DNA from: Candidatus Sulfuritelmatomonas gaucii
GTDB lineage: Bacteria; Acidobacteriota; Terriglobia; Terriglobales; Acidobacteriaceae
NCBI GenBank assembly: GCA_900290245.1
Contig: OKRB01000085.1
Span: forward strand, 53,778-117,777
DNA: 64,000 bases
Direction: 5' to 3'
Below the pieces are notes generated by a model. The model worked only from the letters and a program-made list of their open reading frames with translations. It did not search any database and was not told the DNA's origin. Shown piece after piece: positions 36,367 through 45,956 of the stretch. The translations under genes and the position numbers were made by a program. Each line of letters begins with the position of its first letter. The first letter of the stretch is position 1.

Positions 36367-37578
36367 TTTGAAAAAATCCCCAAGCCCCGCCCGCTCCGCA
36401 TGCGCCGCCATCGATGCTTGAATCGTAAGCGCCAGCTCCAATGCCGCCCGTCCCTGCCGCGCCGTGACCTTCGGTTCGCGCCGCGTCCGCACCGATTCCA
36501 GGAACGACTCAATCTCGAGCTTCAACGGCTCGCCCGGCGTCACATCCGGTTTCACAAAGCCCAGTCCCGGCGCCGGCCCATCCTGCGACGCGGCCAGTCC
36601 TTTCGCAATCTCCTTCAGCTTTTCCGGATCGTTCTTTGCGGCGAGAACCTTCATTACCAGCCCCGCCGGAATCTTCCCCGACCCCATCAACGATTGAATC
36701 GCCGCTGGATCGAGCTTCCCCGTGGCTACGAACTCCGCAGCCGTCTGCGCCAGTTGCGCCGACGAGCCGGGTGGGAGGCGATGCTCATCGCCAACCTGGC
36801 TATCTCCGCTATCTCCAATAACCCCGCTGCCCTCCACCCGAATCACCAGCACATCCCGCCGCGCATAGTCGATCGACACATACTGCCGCGGCTCAAAAAA
36901 CCTCAGCTTCCTCACTCGCTCGGTCGAGACGCGCGACGCCGTGAAGTTCGCCACGCAGCCCGACTCGAACTCCACGCGCACATTCGCAATGTCCACCTTG
37001 GGAGACAGGATCGGCAGCCCCACGGCGCGCACCTCGCGCACCGGCGATCCGGCGAATGTCAGCACAATATCCAGGTCGTGGATCATCAGGTCCAGCACCA
37101 CATCCACGTCCAGCGAGCGCGGAGTAAATACACTCAGCCGGTGCGCCTCAAAAAACATCGGCCGCTTCAGCTTCGGTTCCACCGCCAGCACCGCCGGGTT
37201 GAACCGCTCCAGATGTCCCGTCTGCAAAATGCGCGCGCCGCGCTCAGCACGCGCAATCAAATCGTCTGCTTCTTCGACATTCGCCGCCAGCGGCTTCTCC
37301 ACCAGCAGGTCCAGTCCCGCATCCAGCAGTGCGGCCGCCACCTCATGATGCTTCACCGTCGGCACCGCAACGCACGCCGCATCTAGTTTCAAGTCCGCTT
37401 GCAGCAACTCGTCGATGCTCGCGAAAACTGGAATCCCATACTGCTTTGCCGCATCGGCCGCGCGCGTTGTGTCCGGATCCACCGCCGCAACCAGCGCCAC
37501 GCCCCCGCCTGCTGTCTCCAACTCACGCATCACGCGCAAGTGATTTCGCCCGAACACTCCGGCGCCGGCCACGGCCAC
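36355..37578 (-). CDS. Gfo/Idh/MocA-family NAD(P) oxidoreductase
   Basis: A 407-residue enzyme. The N-terminal Rossmann fold has AVAGAGVFGRNHL, and the catalytic-site Lys95 sits in LLVEKPLAAN. The C-terminal alpha/beta domain includes DLMIHDLDIVL. The family oxidises or isomerises sugars and sugar nucleotides. The chain is about 60 residues longer than many members. A Gly-Asp-Ser repeat (GVIGDSGDSQVG near 250-262) is encoded by GCTATCTCC nonamers (36799-36816), which are also found upstream of the ECF gene. The C-terminus falls in a heptamer array. The start is GTG 37578. A small protein gene ends 20 bp upstream on the same strand. Confidence 0.9.
   Translation of the reverse strand: MAVAGAGVFGRNHLRVMRELETAGGGVALVAAVDPDTTRAADAAKQYGIPVFASIDELLQADLKLDAACVAVPTVKHHEVAAALLDAGLDLLVEKPLAANVEEADDLIARAERGARILQTGHLERFNPAVLAVEPKLKRPMFFEAHRLSVFTPRSLDVDVVLDLMIHDLDIVLTFAGSPVREVRAVGLPILSPKVDIANVRVEFESGCVANFTASRVSTERVRKLRFFEPRQYVSIDYARRDVLVIRVEGSGVIGDSGDSQVGDEHRLPPGSSAQLAQTAAEFVATGKLDPAAIQSLMGSGKIPAGLVMKVLAAKNDPEKLKEIAKGLAASQDGPAPGLGFVKPDVTPGEPLKLEIESFLESVRTRREPKVTARQGRAALELALTIQASMAAHAERAGLGDFFKGSC
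36799..36828. repeat. Nonamer repeat within the Gfo/Idh/MocA gene
   Basis: GCTATCTCC occurs twice (36799-36816), followed by AATAACCCC and GCTGCCC. The consensus matches the nonamers at 34183-34218. Being a multiple of three, it adds residues without a frameshift. Confidence 0.7.
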
Positions 37579-37598
37579 GCGCAGCTGTCTTTCGCTTG

Positions 37599-37841
37599 CT
37601 ATTTCGCTGCCTCTTTCTCCGGGGCTTTTCCTTCCACGGCTTTCAGGCAGCGGCTGTAGAGATCCAGCAACTCCTTCACGTGCTCTTCCGGTTTGGCCGC
37701 GCCAGCTCCAGTGAATCCGGTGGATGGCGAAGCCGGCCTTCCCACGCCCGCCGTGCCCGCCACAAACTTCATCAGGTCGAGCGCGATGTCTTCATTACGC
37801 CGTGCTCCCAACGCCGCGCTGTTCAAATTATCCATATGCAA
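37599..37841 (-). CDS. Small conserved-looking protein (possibly DUF1844-like)
   Basis: An 80-residue cytosolic protein. Two helices are evident: NEDIALDLMKFVAGTAG (about 16-32) and EEHVKELLDLYSRCLKAV (about 52-69), separated by a Gly/Pro/Ser-rich linker; the tail is charged. The pattern of a hydrophobic MKFV helix plus a second amphipathic helix recalls DUF1844, but the match is weak. It is upstream of the Gfo/Idh/MocA gene with a 20-bp gap, so they are probably co-transcribed. Function unknown. Confidence 0.65.
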   Translation of the reverse strand: MHMDNLNSAALGARRNEDIALDLMKFVAGTAGVGRPASPSTGFTGAGAAKPEEHVKELLDLYSRCLKAVEGKAPEKEAAK

Positions 37842-37993
37842 ATTCTCCGAAGACCGATGCTACCAGATCGCCGCTCGCCCCATCTTTTCCCGGCGCGCTT
37901 CCACGCGGCGCAAAGGTTGGAAATGCGAATGTCGAGGGGCCCCCCACAGCTGATTCCGCTCGCCCTGCCGGCTCCGCTAATCTTTACTTCAGC

Positions 37994-38566
37994 ATGTCCC
38001 TCGCCTATATCGCTCTCGGCGCCAACCTGCCCAGCCCGGCCGGCCCTCCCGACGTCACGCTCGCCGGCGTCGCGGGCCGGCTCGCTTCCATCGGCCACAT
38101 TCAGGCGCGCTCATCGCTCTACTCCACCGCGCCCGTCGGTCTCCCCGATCAACCCCGATTTCTCAACGCTGTCATTGCCCTTGAGACCGATCTTGGCCCG
38201 CTCGAGCTCCTTGGCGCTCTTCTCACCTTCGAGCGCGAATTCGGCCGCGACCGCATCACAGGACTTCCCGACGGCCCGCGCACGCTCGATCTCGACATCC
38301 TCTTCTATGGCGACCTGGTTCTCAGCGAAGCCGCCCTGGAAATCCCGCATCCACGCCTTACCCAGCGCGCCTTTGTCCTCGTCCCTCTCCATGAAGTCGC
38401 GCCGCACCTGTGCGATCCCCGCACCGGGCGTGCCGTGGCCCAACTCCTCGCCAGCCTGCCGGCCAATCGCGAATCGACCACCCCAGCCGTCGTTCCCATC
38501 CAAAGCCCGCACTGGGCAAGCGATACGAGGGAACTCGCTTCAAACCCGAACGCTGACAGCCAATAG
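37994..38566 (+). CDS. folK: 2-amino-4-hydroxy-6-hydroxymethyldihydropteridine pyrophosphokinase
   Basis: A 190-residue HPPK that transfers pyrophosphate from ATP to the pterin alcohol in folate synthesis. Motifs seen are YIALGANLPSP at the N-terminus, SSLYSTAPVG, QPRFLNAVIALET, and the metal-binding RTLDLDILFYGD (about 96-107), then IPHPRLTQRAFVLVPL. The C-terminal 30 residues are extra and low-complexity. The start is ATG 37994, where homology begins, although the frame is open upstream. Other folate genes are not in the window. tgt follows about 100 bp later. Confidence 0.96.
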   Translation: MSLAYIALGANLPSPAGPPDVTLAGVAGRLASIGHIQARSSLYSTAPVGLPDQPRFLNAVIALETDLGPLELLGALLTFEREFGRDRITGLPDGPRTLDLDILFYGDLVLSEAALEIPHPRLTQRAFVLVPLHEVAPHLCDPRTGRAVAQLLASLPANRESTTPAVVPIQSPHWASDTRELASNPNADSQ

Positions 38567-38657
38567 CCAAACGGCTTCCGCGCGCCCCGCCCGCACTACC
38601 CCGCCCTGCCGCCCTGCGCACTCGCCGGCTTGTCCCTGCCCGATAGACTCCCAATAG

Positions 38658-39929
<1,272 letters not shown>

Positions 39930-39968
39930 GCAACTGATCGCCGAGAACCACAAGCTCCCGGCTGCCGG

Positions 39969-40610
39969 CTACAAGCTACAAGCTTCCTCACCCCGCAGTC
40001 GCGGATAACTCCGATTGAACGGAAAAATCAGCTCCGCTTCGGTAGCCACGGGACTGCCGTTCACCGTCGCGGGCTGGAACCGCCATGTCTTCACCGTCTC
40101 CAGCACCGCCTGGTCCAGCGCGTTGCCAATCCCTTTCACCAGCGTGGCCTCCAGCACGTCGCCCGTCGCGCTCACCTTCACGTCCACAACCACTTCTTGG
40201 TTCGAGCTCGGCAACAGCGACCGATCCGCCACCGGCGGGCGCGGCGAGAAAACAGGGAATGCCGGATTTGCGCTCTGCTGATCCGCCCCATTCCCCGCCG
40301 CAGAACTCTGCGGCGCACTCACCGGCTGGCCCGCCGAAGGCGCCGGCTTCGCATTCATCGCGAGATCCGATGTTGTCTGCTTCACTTCCTGGGAATGTTT
40401 CTTCCGGCCCGGCGGCTCAGGCGTCCACTTCGTATGCGCCCCGCCCGGATAATAGAGCGCCAGCGCGTAGTACTTCGTCGCGTGCACGACCACCTGTGGC
40501 TTCGCGCGCGGCCACCACTTCAGGACCATCGTAGAGATGCCAAGGTGCAGCGCGGCAGAAAGCGCGAGAAACCCCAGGATTCTCCTGCGAGATGACGATG
40601 TAATCCGCAT
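39969..40610 (-). CDS. Energy-transducing TonB-family protein
   Basis: A 213-residue protein. It has an N-terminal TM anchor (about 11-30), a Pro/Lys-rich periplasmic linker (about 55-120), and a C-terminal TonB domain (about 130-213) with VVDVKVSATGDVLEATLVKG and AVLETVKTWRFQPATVNG. TonB couples the proton-motive force (with ExbB/ExbD, not seen here) to outer-membrane receptors such as the one at 3855. The start is ATG 40610 because GGAGGAAAG sits directly before it; a frame from 40628 is less likely. It is a lone gene, convergent with tgt. Confidence 0.92.
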   Translation of the reverse strand: MRITSSSRRRILGFLALSAALHLGISTMVLKWWPRAKPQVVVHATKYYALALYYPGGAHTKWTPEPPGRKKHSQEVKQTTSDLAMNAKPAPSAGQPVSAPQSSAAGNGADQQSANPAFPVFSPRPPVADRSLLPSSNQEVVVDVKVSATGDVLEATLVKGIGNALDQAVLETVKTWRFQPATVNGSPVATEAELIFPFNRSYPRLRGEEACSL

Positions 40611-40749
40611 CTTTCCTCCGTGCACCAATCAACTTCAGCCTTTTACCTCAAGAGGAAGCACGCCTTCGAACCCTGCCGCATCGGGATAGTCACGCCGCAA
40701 GGCCGGTTCCTCAAGTCTGCCACAGGATTGGACGCATGGCGACAGCCAT

Positions 40750-41052
40750 TCAGCTCACAATCGCTCCGCCCAGCAATTGCTTCAGGGCCTGCACGTACTC
40801 GGTCAGCGCCGCCCGTCCCGCCTCGGTCATGCGGTAGAGCGTCTGCGGCTTGCGTTGCACAAACCGCTTCTCCACCGTGACATACCCTGCCTCTTCCAGC
40901 TTCATCAACTGCGCGCCCAGGTTCCCGTCGGTCGAGCCCGTCCTCGAGCGCAGCCACGTAAACTCCGCCTCGTCGACTCCCGAAAGCAGCGAGAGCAGCG
41001 CCAGGCGCAGCTTCCCGTGAATCACAGGATTCAACTCCGGCAACTCAGGCAT
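40750..41052 (-). CDS. Winged-helix DNA-binding regulator
   Basis: A 100-residue winged-helix protein. A start helix VIHGKLRLALLSLLSG is followed by FTWLRSRTGSTDGNLGAQLMKLEEAGYVTVEKRF, where TDGNLGAQLMKLEEAG is the recognition helix region. A wing (KPQTLYRMTEAGRAAL) and a C-terminal dimer helix follow. It looks like the MarR/PadR-related HTH type common in Acidobacteriota. It overlaps the upstream membrane protein gene by 8 bp and sits at the end of the ABC exporter cluster, so it may bind the palindrome at 44721-44743. No ligand domain is present. Confidence 0.88.
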   Translation of the reverse strand: MPELPELNPVIHGKLRLALLSLLSGVDEAEFTWLRSRTGSTDGNLGAQLMKLEEAGYVTVEKRFVQRKPQTLYRMTEAGRAALTEYVQALKQLLGGAIVS

Positions 41053-41677
41053 GGGCTACTCCATGCTGCGCGCGGCGCCGCGACTCCAGTACCATCGCGT
41101 AGATGCCAAAGGCGATCTGGCAAAGAAAGATGGCCGTCAGAAAGACGACGGCAAGCTGCGCATCCGATCCAAAACATGCCGCCGCGGCCGTGATCCACCA
41201 GACCACAGCGCAGGCAACCTGCATCTTCCACCGCAAGATCAAGCCCGATGCGCCATTCGTGACGCCCATCATCGCCGCCACAATGGCCACAAAGCTGTGT
41301 TGATTCACGGGTGTGCCCGCGAAACTCATCGCAGGAAACAGAAACATCATCGAAATTCCCGCGCAGATCCAGACCGAGACGATGGCGCGAATCACGGTCG
41401 TTCCCGGCTCCCCGTGCCCCCTTCTCATTCCGATTGCCAAAGTCAGCACCAACGCGGCCATCATCGTCACCGGCCATGCGTACCAACGGCTATAGGTGCT
41501 GCTCCACACCGCCAGGCTTTGTCCCCAAGTGGCCCATGCAATCGCAACATAATAGGCCACTCCCCACAGCAAAAACGTCCATCCCCAGCTCTCGCTCCTG
41601 ATCCGCCCTTCCACGATCATCCGTTCAATCACCGCCAACCGCTCATTCAAATCCTGTCTGCTCATCTCGTCCTGCAT
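41045..41677 (-). CDS. Membrane protein of unknown function, paralogue A
   Basis: A 210-residue protein. The N-terminus has the conserved motif LNERLAVIERMIVEGR (about 10-25), then a TM helix with GWTFLLWGVAYYVAIAW, and about five further TM helices ending GIYAMVLESRRRAQHG. It is clearly paralogous to the gene at 41738-42340: same N-terminal motif, W-G-W-T-F-x-L-W-G-V-A-Y-Y-V, and C-terminal FGIYAMVLE. It overlaps the winged-helix gene. The family is unknown to me; the Glu-rich amphipathic helix suggests a cytoplasmic partner site. Confidence 0.8.
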   Translation of the reverse strand: MQDEMSRQDLNERLAVIERMIVEGRIRSESWGWTFLLWGVAYYVAIAWATWGQSLAVWSSTYSRWYAWPVTMMAALVLTLAIGMRRGHGEPGTTVIRAIVSVWICAGISMMFLFPAMSFAGTPVNQHSFVAIVAAMMGVTNGASGLILRWKMQVACAVVWWITAAAACFGSDAQLAVVFLTAIFLCQIAFGIYAMVLESRRRAQHGVAHA

Positions 41678-41737
41678 AGCTTTCCCCCATTCAGTCTTGA
41701 CCCTTTGTTTGGCCGCGTAGCAAATGCGCTTCTCCTG

Positions 41738-42340
41738 TTACGCGTATTCCGTCTTCTCTCCTTGCCGGCCGCGCCGCGCTTCCAGCACCATAGCGTAGAT
41801 CCCAAACACGATCTGGCCCAGGAAGGTCGCCGCGAGAAACCCAATGCCGGCGACCGCCTGCGAGCCAAAACACGCCACCACGCCCGCGGCCAGCCACACC
41901 AATGCGCACGCAAACTGCATCTTCCACTTCAGAATGATGGCCGAAGTCAAGTGTGCCGTGCCCAGCATCGCTCCGATGATCGCAATATACACATGTGGGT
42001 CGTATCGCCCGCTCACGGCAAGCGCAATCAGCACCGTCATGATCGAGATGCCCATGGCGATCCACGGTGCGCCAACAGCGCGGCCCAGCGTCGTCGCCGG
42101 GCGCCCATGCTTCATCCGCGACGCCACCAAAGAAGAAATCACGAATGCGGCAACCATTGTCACCGGCCATGCCAGCCAGCTTCTGCCCCAAATGGCCCAC
42201 GCTTCCGCCACGTAATACGCCACGCCCCAGAGCACGAAGGTCCAGCCCCATCGCCCTGTTGACCGCCGGCCTTCAGCGATCATGCTTTCAATCAGCTTCA
42301 ACCGCTCCGTCAATTCCATCTTGTCTGTTTCTGCGCTCAC
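41738..42340 (-). CDS. Membrane protein of unknown function, paralogue B
   Basis: A 200-residue protein with about six TM helices, sharing with the downstream gene LTERLKLIESMIAEGR and GWTFVLWGVAYYVAEAW. It also shares the motif LGQIVFGIYAMVLEARR at the C-terminus. The two genes are 60 bp apart, a tandem duplication with strong divergence in between. Probably part of the ABC-2 exporter cluster, which starts 93 bp upstream. No enzyme motif is seen; a structural or regulatory role in the membrane is the simplest reading. Confidence 0.8.
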   Translation of the reverse strand: MSAETDKMELTERLKLIESMIAEGRRSTGRWGWTFVLWGVAYYVAEAWAIWGRSWLAWPVTMVAAFVISSLVASRMKHGRPATTLGRAVGAPWIAMGISIMTVLIALAVSGRYDPHVYIAIIGAMLGTAHLTSAIILKWKMQFACALVWLAAGVVACFGSQAVAGIGFLAATFLGQIVFGIYAMVLEARRGRQGEKTEYA

Positions 42341-42433
42341 AAAACCCTCCTGTCACTTCCACACCAATAACCACTCGCTGTCTTCTACTCCCCATTGGCT
42401 ACCGGCTACTCCCTGCTTTCCCGTTCCCCGCAT

Positions 42434-43726
42434 TCACGCCACTTCCCACCTTCGCGCCACTCTCCGCGCCACAACAAACAGCACCACGCCAATCGCGAGC
42501 AGCACCGCTACCTGCGGCCACAAGTCACTCACCGGCAAATCGCGCCAGAACACCTTCGTAAACCCGTCGATCGCCCACGCATTGATCGTCAGCAATCCCG
42601 CTTTCTGCATTGACTCCGGCATCAGGAACCGCGGAAACATGCTTCCGCCGACAGACGACATGATCAGAATCAGCAGCGTTGACAGCGCTCCCAGTTGCGC
42701 CCGGGTGTGGCACGCGCTGGCCAGCAGTATTCCAAATGCCGCCACCGCAAACGCCGTGCACAATCCCATCACTACAAACCCCGGCACATGGCTGAGGAAA
42801 TCCAGCTTGAACACCGCCCATCCCCACAAAAACATCGCCACCAGTTGCACGAACGCCAGCAGCGTGTTGAACACCAGCTTTCCGGCGAGCAGCCTCGTCA
42901 TCGTCACCCGCGTGCTCAGCACCCGTTCGAGCGTTCCGCTTTCGGCCTCGTCCAGCAGCGCGCCCGCCGATCCGCTCGCCGTGAACAGCAGAAACATCAC
43001 GCCGATCGCCGCCGCATAGAACGAGATCATCGGGCTCTTCTTGTCCTCGCCCACTACCGCGCGCGTCTTCACCGCCACAATCCCCGCGCCCGCATCGTTT
43101 CCGCCGTTTCCCGTGCCGATCTTCCCGCTCGCTTGCTCCTTCTTCAGTGCGTTCAGCTCCTCGTCCACCTTTGCACGCTGCGCAGGCGTAAACCCGCCCA
43201 TATACTCGTCCGCGTACTTCATCCCTTCGTCCGCCATCGACGCTGGCATGGCCGTCATCGCCGCCTTTTGCAACAGGCCCATCACAATCTGCGGAGCAAT
43301 CGTGTCGCTCTGGTCGTTGAGCAGCTCGATCGAGCTCCCGCCTCCGCCAGGCCCAAACGCGATCGGATGCTGCCCGAATCCCTGCGGAATCACCAGCGCC
43401 ACCGGCGCGTCGCCCGCCTTCACTGCGGCTTCGGCCGTCGCCGCTGTGTAGGCTGCGGGTGAGGGCGCGTTCTTCTTCTCCGCCGCGGGGCTCGTCCTCA
43501 CTACGAGCGACGACTCGCTCATGAGCCCCTTCACCAGGTCGCGCGAAGTTTCGCTCTGGTCCTCATCCACAACAATCAGCTTCACCTTCGGTGTGGATCC
43601 GTTCTGCTTGCCGAAGATCACGGCAAAAATACTGAAGAAAACAATCGGCAGCACAAAACTCAGCACCAGCGCGCCGCGGTCGCGCTTCAAAGCAATCAAT
43701 GCGGTCCTTGCCACATGAAAAATCAA
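42434..43726 (-). CDS. ABC-2-type transporter permease
   Basis: A 430-residue permease. TM1 (about 16-38) is followed by a large extracytoplasmic domain (about 40-225) and then five or six TM helices (about 230-420). The pattern is typical of ABC-2 exporters of the YhhJ/NodJ class, used for drugs, lipids or polysaccharides. Its stop-start relation with the ATPase gene overlaps by 4 bp. The substrate is unknown. No periplasmic adaptor is adjacent. Confidence 0.9.
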   Translation of the reverse strand: MIFHVARTALIALKRDRGALVLSFVLPIVFFSIFAVIFGKQNGSTPKVKLIVVDEDQSETSRDLVKGLMSESSLVVRTSPAAEKKNAPSPAAYTAATAEAAVKAGDAPVALVIPQGFGQHPIAFGPGGGGSSIELLNDQSDTIAPQIVMGLLQKAAMTAMPASMADEGMKYADEYMGGFTPAQRAKVDEELNALKKEQASGKIGTGNGGNDAGAGIVAVKTRAVVGEDKKSPMISFYAAAIGVMFLLFTASGSAGALLDEAESGTLERVLSTRVTMTRLLAGKLVFNTLLAFVQLVAMFLWGWAVFKLDFLSHVPGFVVMGLCTAFAVAAFGILLASACHTRAQLGALSTLLILIMSSVGGSMFPRFLMPESMQKAGLLTINAWAIDGFTKVFWRDLPVSDLWPQVAVLLAIGVVLFVVARRVARRWEVA

Positions 43727-44652
43727 TCTCGTAGCTCCCTTCCTGTCAGGTGCAAAAAAACGCTTTCCAGATTGGGCCTGCGCAGCGAAACATCCACCAA
43801 CTCCAGGCCCGCTTTGCTTGCGTCATCCAGCAGCCGTGCAATCTCGGTTGCCTGTTCCACCGTGAACTCCGCTGTCGAGTCCAACACGCGCCCGCCGTAC
43901 CGCGCGGCCCAAGCTTCAATTGCTTGCGCCTCCCCAGTTACTCGCGCCAGCACGTGGCTGCACGTCCCAAACGACGCGCGCACCAACTCGTCCTTCGTGC
44001 CCGCCGCGATCACGCGCCCGTGATCGATAATTGCGATCCGGTCGCAGAGCCGCTCCGCCTCTTCCATGTAGTGCGTGGTGTAAATAATCGCCATCCCCCC
44101 GCCCTTGAGCGCTTCAATCATCTCGAAGATCCGGTTCCGCGATTGCGGATCCACGCCCACCGTCGGCTCGTCGAACAGCATCACCCGTGGCCGGTGCAAC
44201 ATTCCCGCCGCCATGTTCAGCCGCCGCTTCATCCCGCCCGAGAGCTTCTTCGCAACTTCGTCTTGCCGGTCCTCGAGCGCAGCCCACTTCAGGCACCACG
44301 CAATTGCTTCCCGCAGTTCGTGTCCCTTCAAGCCGTAATAGCGACCAAACGATCCCAGGTTCTCTTTGCAGGTGATCCGCGGGTAAATCGCCAGCTCCTG
44401 CGGCACCCACCCCAGGGCCAGCCGCGCCTCAGTCGATCCAGCCGGCGCCCCGAACACCGCCACGCTCCCGCTCTGGGGCACGACTTGCCCCACGATGCTC
44501 CGGATCACCGTGCTTTTGCCCGCCCCGTTCGGCCCCAGCAGCCCCAGGCACTCGCCCGCCTTCACCGTCAGGCTCACATCGTCTACCGCCGTCGTTGCAC
44601 CAAAGCGCTTCACCAGTCGCGTCACTTCCAACGGCATCGCTGTTTCGTTCAT
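43723..44652 (-). CDS. ABC transporter ATP-binding protein
   Basis: A 309-residue nucleotide-binding subunit. Walker A GPNGAGKST is at about 40-48, the signature LSGGMKRR follows at mid-chain, Walker B is VMLFDEPTVGVD, and the switch His is in YTTHYMEEAE. It belongs to the exporter class with a C-terminal regulatory extension (about 225-309). The start is ATG 44652 because GGAGG precedes it; a GTG at 44664 is less likely. It is the first gene of the minus-strand cluster and overlaps the permease by 4 bp. A palindromic operator covers its promoter. Confidence 0.95.
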   Translation of the reverse strand: MNETAMPLEVTRLVKRFGATTAVDDVSLTVKAGECLGLLGPNGAGKSTVIRSIVGQVVPQSGSVAVFGAPAGSTEARLALGWVPQELAIYPRITCKENLGSFGRYYGLKGHELREAIAWCLKWAALEDRQDEVAKKLSGGMKRRLNMAAGMLHRPRVMLFDEPTVGVDPQSRNRIFEMIEALKGGGMAIIYTTHYMEEAERLCDRIAIIDHGRVIAAGTKDELVRASFGTCSHVLARVTGEAQAIEAWAARYGGRVLDSTAEFTVEQATEIARLLDDASKAGLELVDVSLRRPNLESVFLHLTGRELRD

Positions 44653-45242
44653 TTGCGCCTCCACCGCTCACCACTTTCCGGTCTCTGAACTCTTTTCCCT
44701 GCTCTCTGCCCATCGTGGAGAGTACTCTATAACACAGAGTACTCGATGTCAAGAGAAATCTCCAAAACTAAATTCACTGCCAGAGTAGCCGTCAACCCTT
44801 GGAATCTCTTCGCTCCACCCAACTAACTCAAAACAAACAGCCTAAAGCCTCTCCAGATTTGCAGAATAAATCGCGCGATTCGCTATCCTAGTCGAGAATC
44901 GGCGAAAAAAGTAGACGGACCGGCTAAAAAAACCGACCGTTCCGCTCCTGCGAATCGTCTGACCGCCGGCACAACAGAGTGCGGATACCAGCGAATTGCA
45001 GAAACCGCAGGGCCTCAACTCCTTTGGTTTCAGGAATGTGAGGTACACGTTCTTGAAAAGAAGACACTTAGGCCAGAATGATGCCGCCTAACCCGAGCCT
45101 TTTAAAGGATTTTGCTTAAGGATAGCCGGGGGGGAGGGGAGGGGCTGTGAAACTGTAAGTCTGTGAACTTTGAACTGCGCCTCGGCCCCTGAGAGCCAGG
45201 AGGTAAGGGCAAGGAGCTAAGATTCAGAACGATCATTATTCC
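44653..45242. other. Divergent intergenic region, 590 bp
   Basis: Besides the operator near the ABC gene I see no supported gene. Around 45146-45190 there are degenerate 7-bp repeats (CTGTGAA, ACTGTAA) and an AGGAGGT/AGGAGCT pair. Several short frames exist but lack ribosome-binding sites. Confidence 0.5.
44721..44752 (-). promoter_or_regulatory. Promoter with overlapping 23-bp palindromic operator
   Basis: On the minus strand TTGACA (plus 44747-44752) is followed by a palindrome of arms AGTACTCT (44721-44728) and AGAGTACT (44736-44743), with a TATAGA-like -10 inside it. A repressor bound here would block the ABC operon. The spacing to the best -10 is short (15 bp), so the exact -10 is uncertain. 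Confidence 0.6.
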
Positions 45243-45899
45243 GTGTCTCTGCGCACCAATCTTGGGGATATTCTCGCGAATGCCATCACGCACGGCATCG
45301 GCGCGGGATTGGCCATTGCAGGGGCCGTTTACCTGATTGTTGCCTCTACACGCGGCTCGGCCCGGCTGATCATCAGTTGCTCAATCTTTTCCGGCGCACT
45401 TGTACTGGTCTACGTTTGCTCCACGCTGTACCACTCGCTGGTGCGTACTCGCGCTCGCCATGTCTTTCACGTCCTGGATCACTCGACCATCTACGTCCTC
45501 ATCGCCGGCACCTACACGCCCTTCACGCTCATCTCCCTGCGCGGCACGCTGGGATGGGTTGTCTTCGCAGTCGAGTGGTCGCTGGCTCTTGCAGGCGTAC
45601 TCTTCAAGAGCATCGCACTGGAACGGTTCAAAGAGCGCCGGTTAGCCATTCTCTCGACGGCGGTCTATCTCTTTCAGGGTTGGTTTATCGTCTTCGTGGC
45701 GGGCTCGCTGCTTCATGCCATCGGCTGGCATGGGATGCTGTGGCTCGGCGCAGGCGGCCTTGCCTACACACTCGGCATCGTCTTCTTCGCCCTCGATCGC
45801 ATTTCTTACTTTCATGCGGCGTGGCACATCTTCGTGCTCGCCGGCAGCATCGCCCACTACTTCGCGATTCTCTTCTACGTGGTCCCCGCGCGGGCATGA
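45243..45899 (+). CDS. Hemolysin III / PAQR-family membrane protein
   Basis: A 218-residue protein with seven TM helices. Visible PAQR family motifs include NAITHGIGAGLAIAG near the N-terminus, STLYHSLVR, the HVLDHSTIYVLIAGTYTPF region, and a C-terminal HAAWHIFVLAGS. The conserved His residues could form the zinc site known in PAQR hydrolases. The bacterial role (YqfA/HlyIII) is poorly defined, possibly in membrane lipid handling. The start is GTG 45243; no good Shine-Dalgarno is adjacent. Confidence 0.93.
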   Translation: MSLRTNLGDILANAITHGIGAGLAIAGAVYLIVASTRGSARLIISCSIFSGALVLVYVCSTLYHSLVRTRARHVFHVLDHSTIYVLIAGTYTPFTLISLRGTLGWVVFAVEWSLALAGVLFKSIALERFKERRLAILSTAVYLFQGWFIVFVAGSLLHAIGWHGMLWLGAGGLAYTLGIVFFALDRISYFHAAWHIFVLAGSIAHYFAILFYVVPARA

Positions 45900-45934
45900 G
45901 CCGATGCGGGCGCGATCCCTGATCTTTGACCAGC

Positions 45935-45955
45935 GGCTAAAAGCTAGAAGCTGTC
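45935..45955. repeat. Heptamer array between hemolysin III and glycosyltransferase
   Basis: Three heptamers GGCTAAA, AGCTAGA, AGCTGTC lie just 3' of the convergent glycosyltransferase gene, one base before its stop codon region. Confidence 0.7.
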
Positions 45956-45956
45956 T

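Noticed and set aside
44842..45048. A 68-residue minus-strand frame in the 590-bp intergenic region
   Set aside because: No Shine-Dalgarno and no protein-like pattern.
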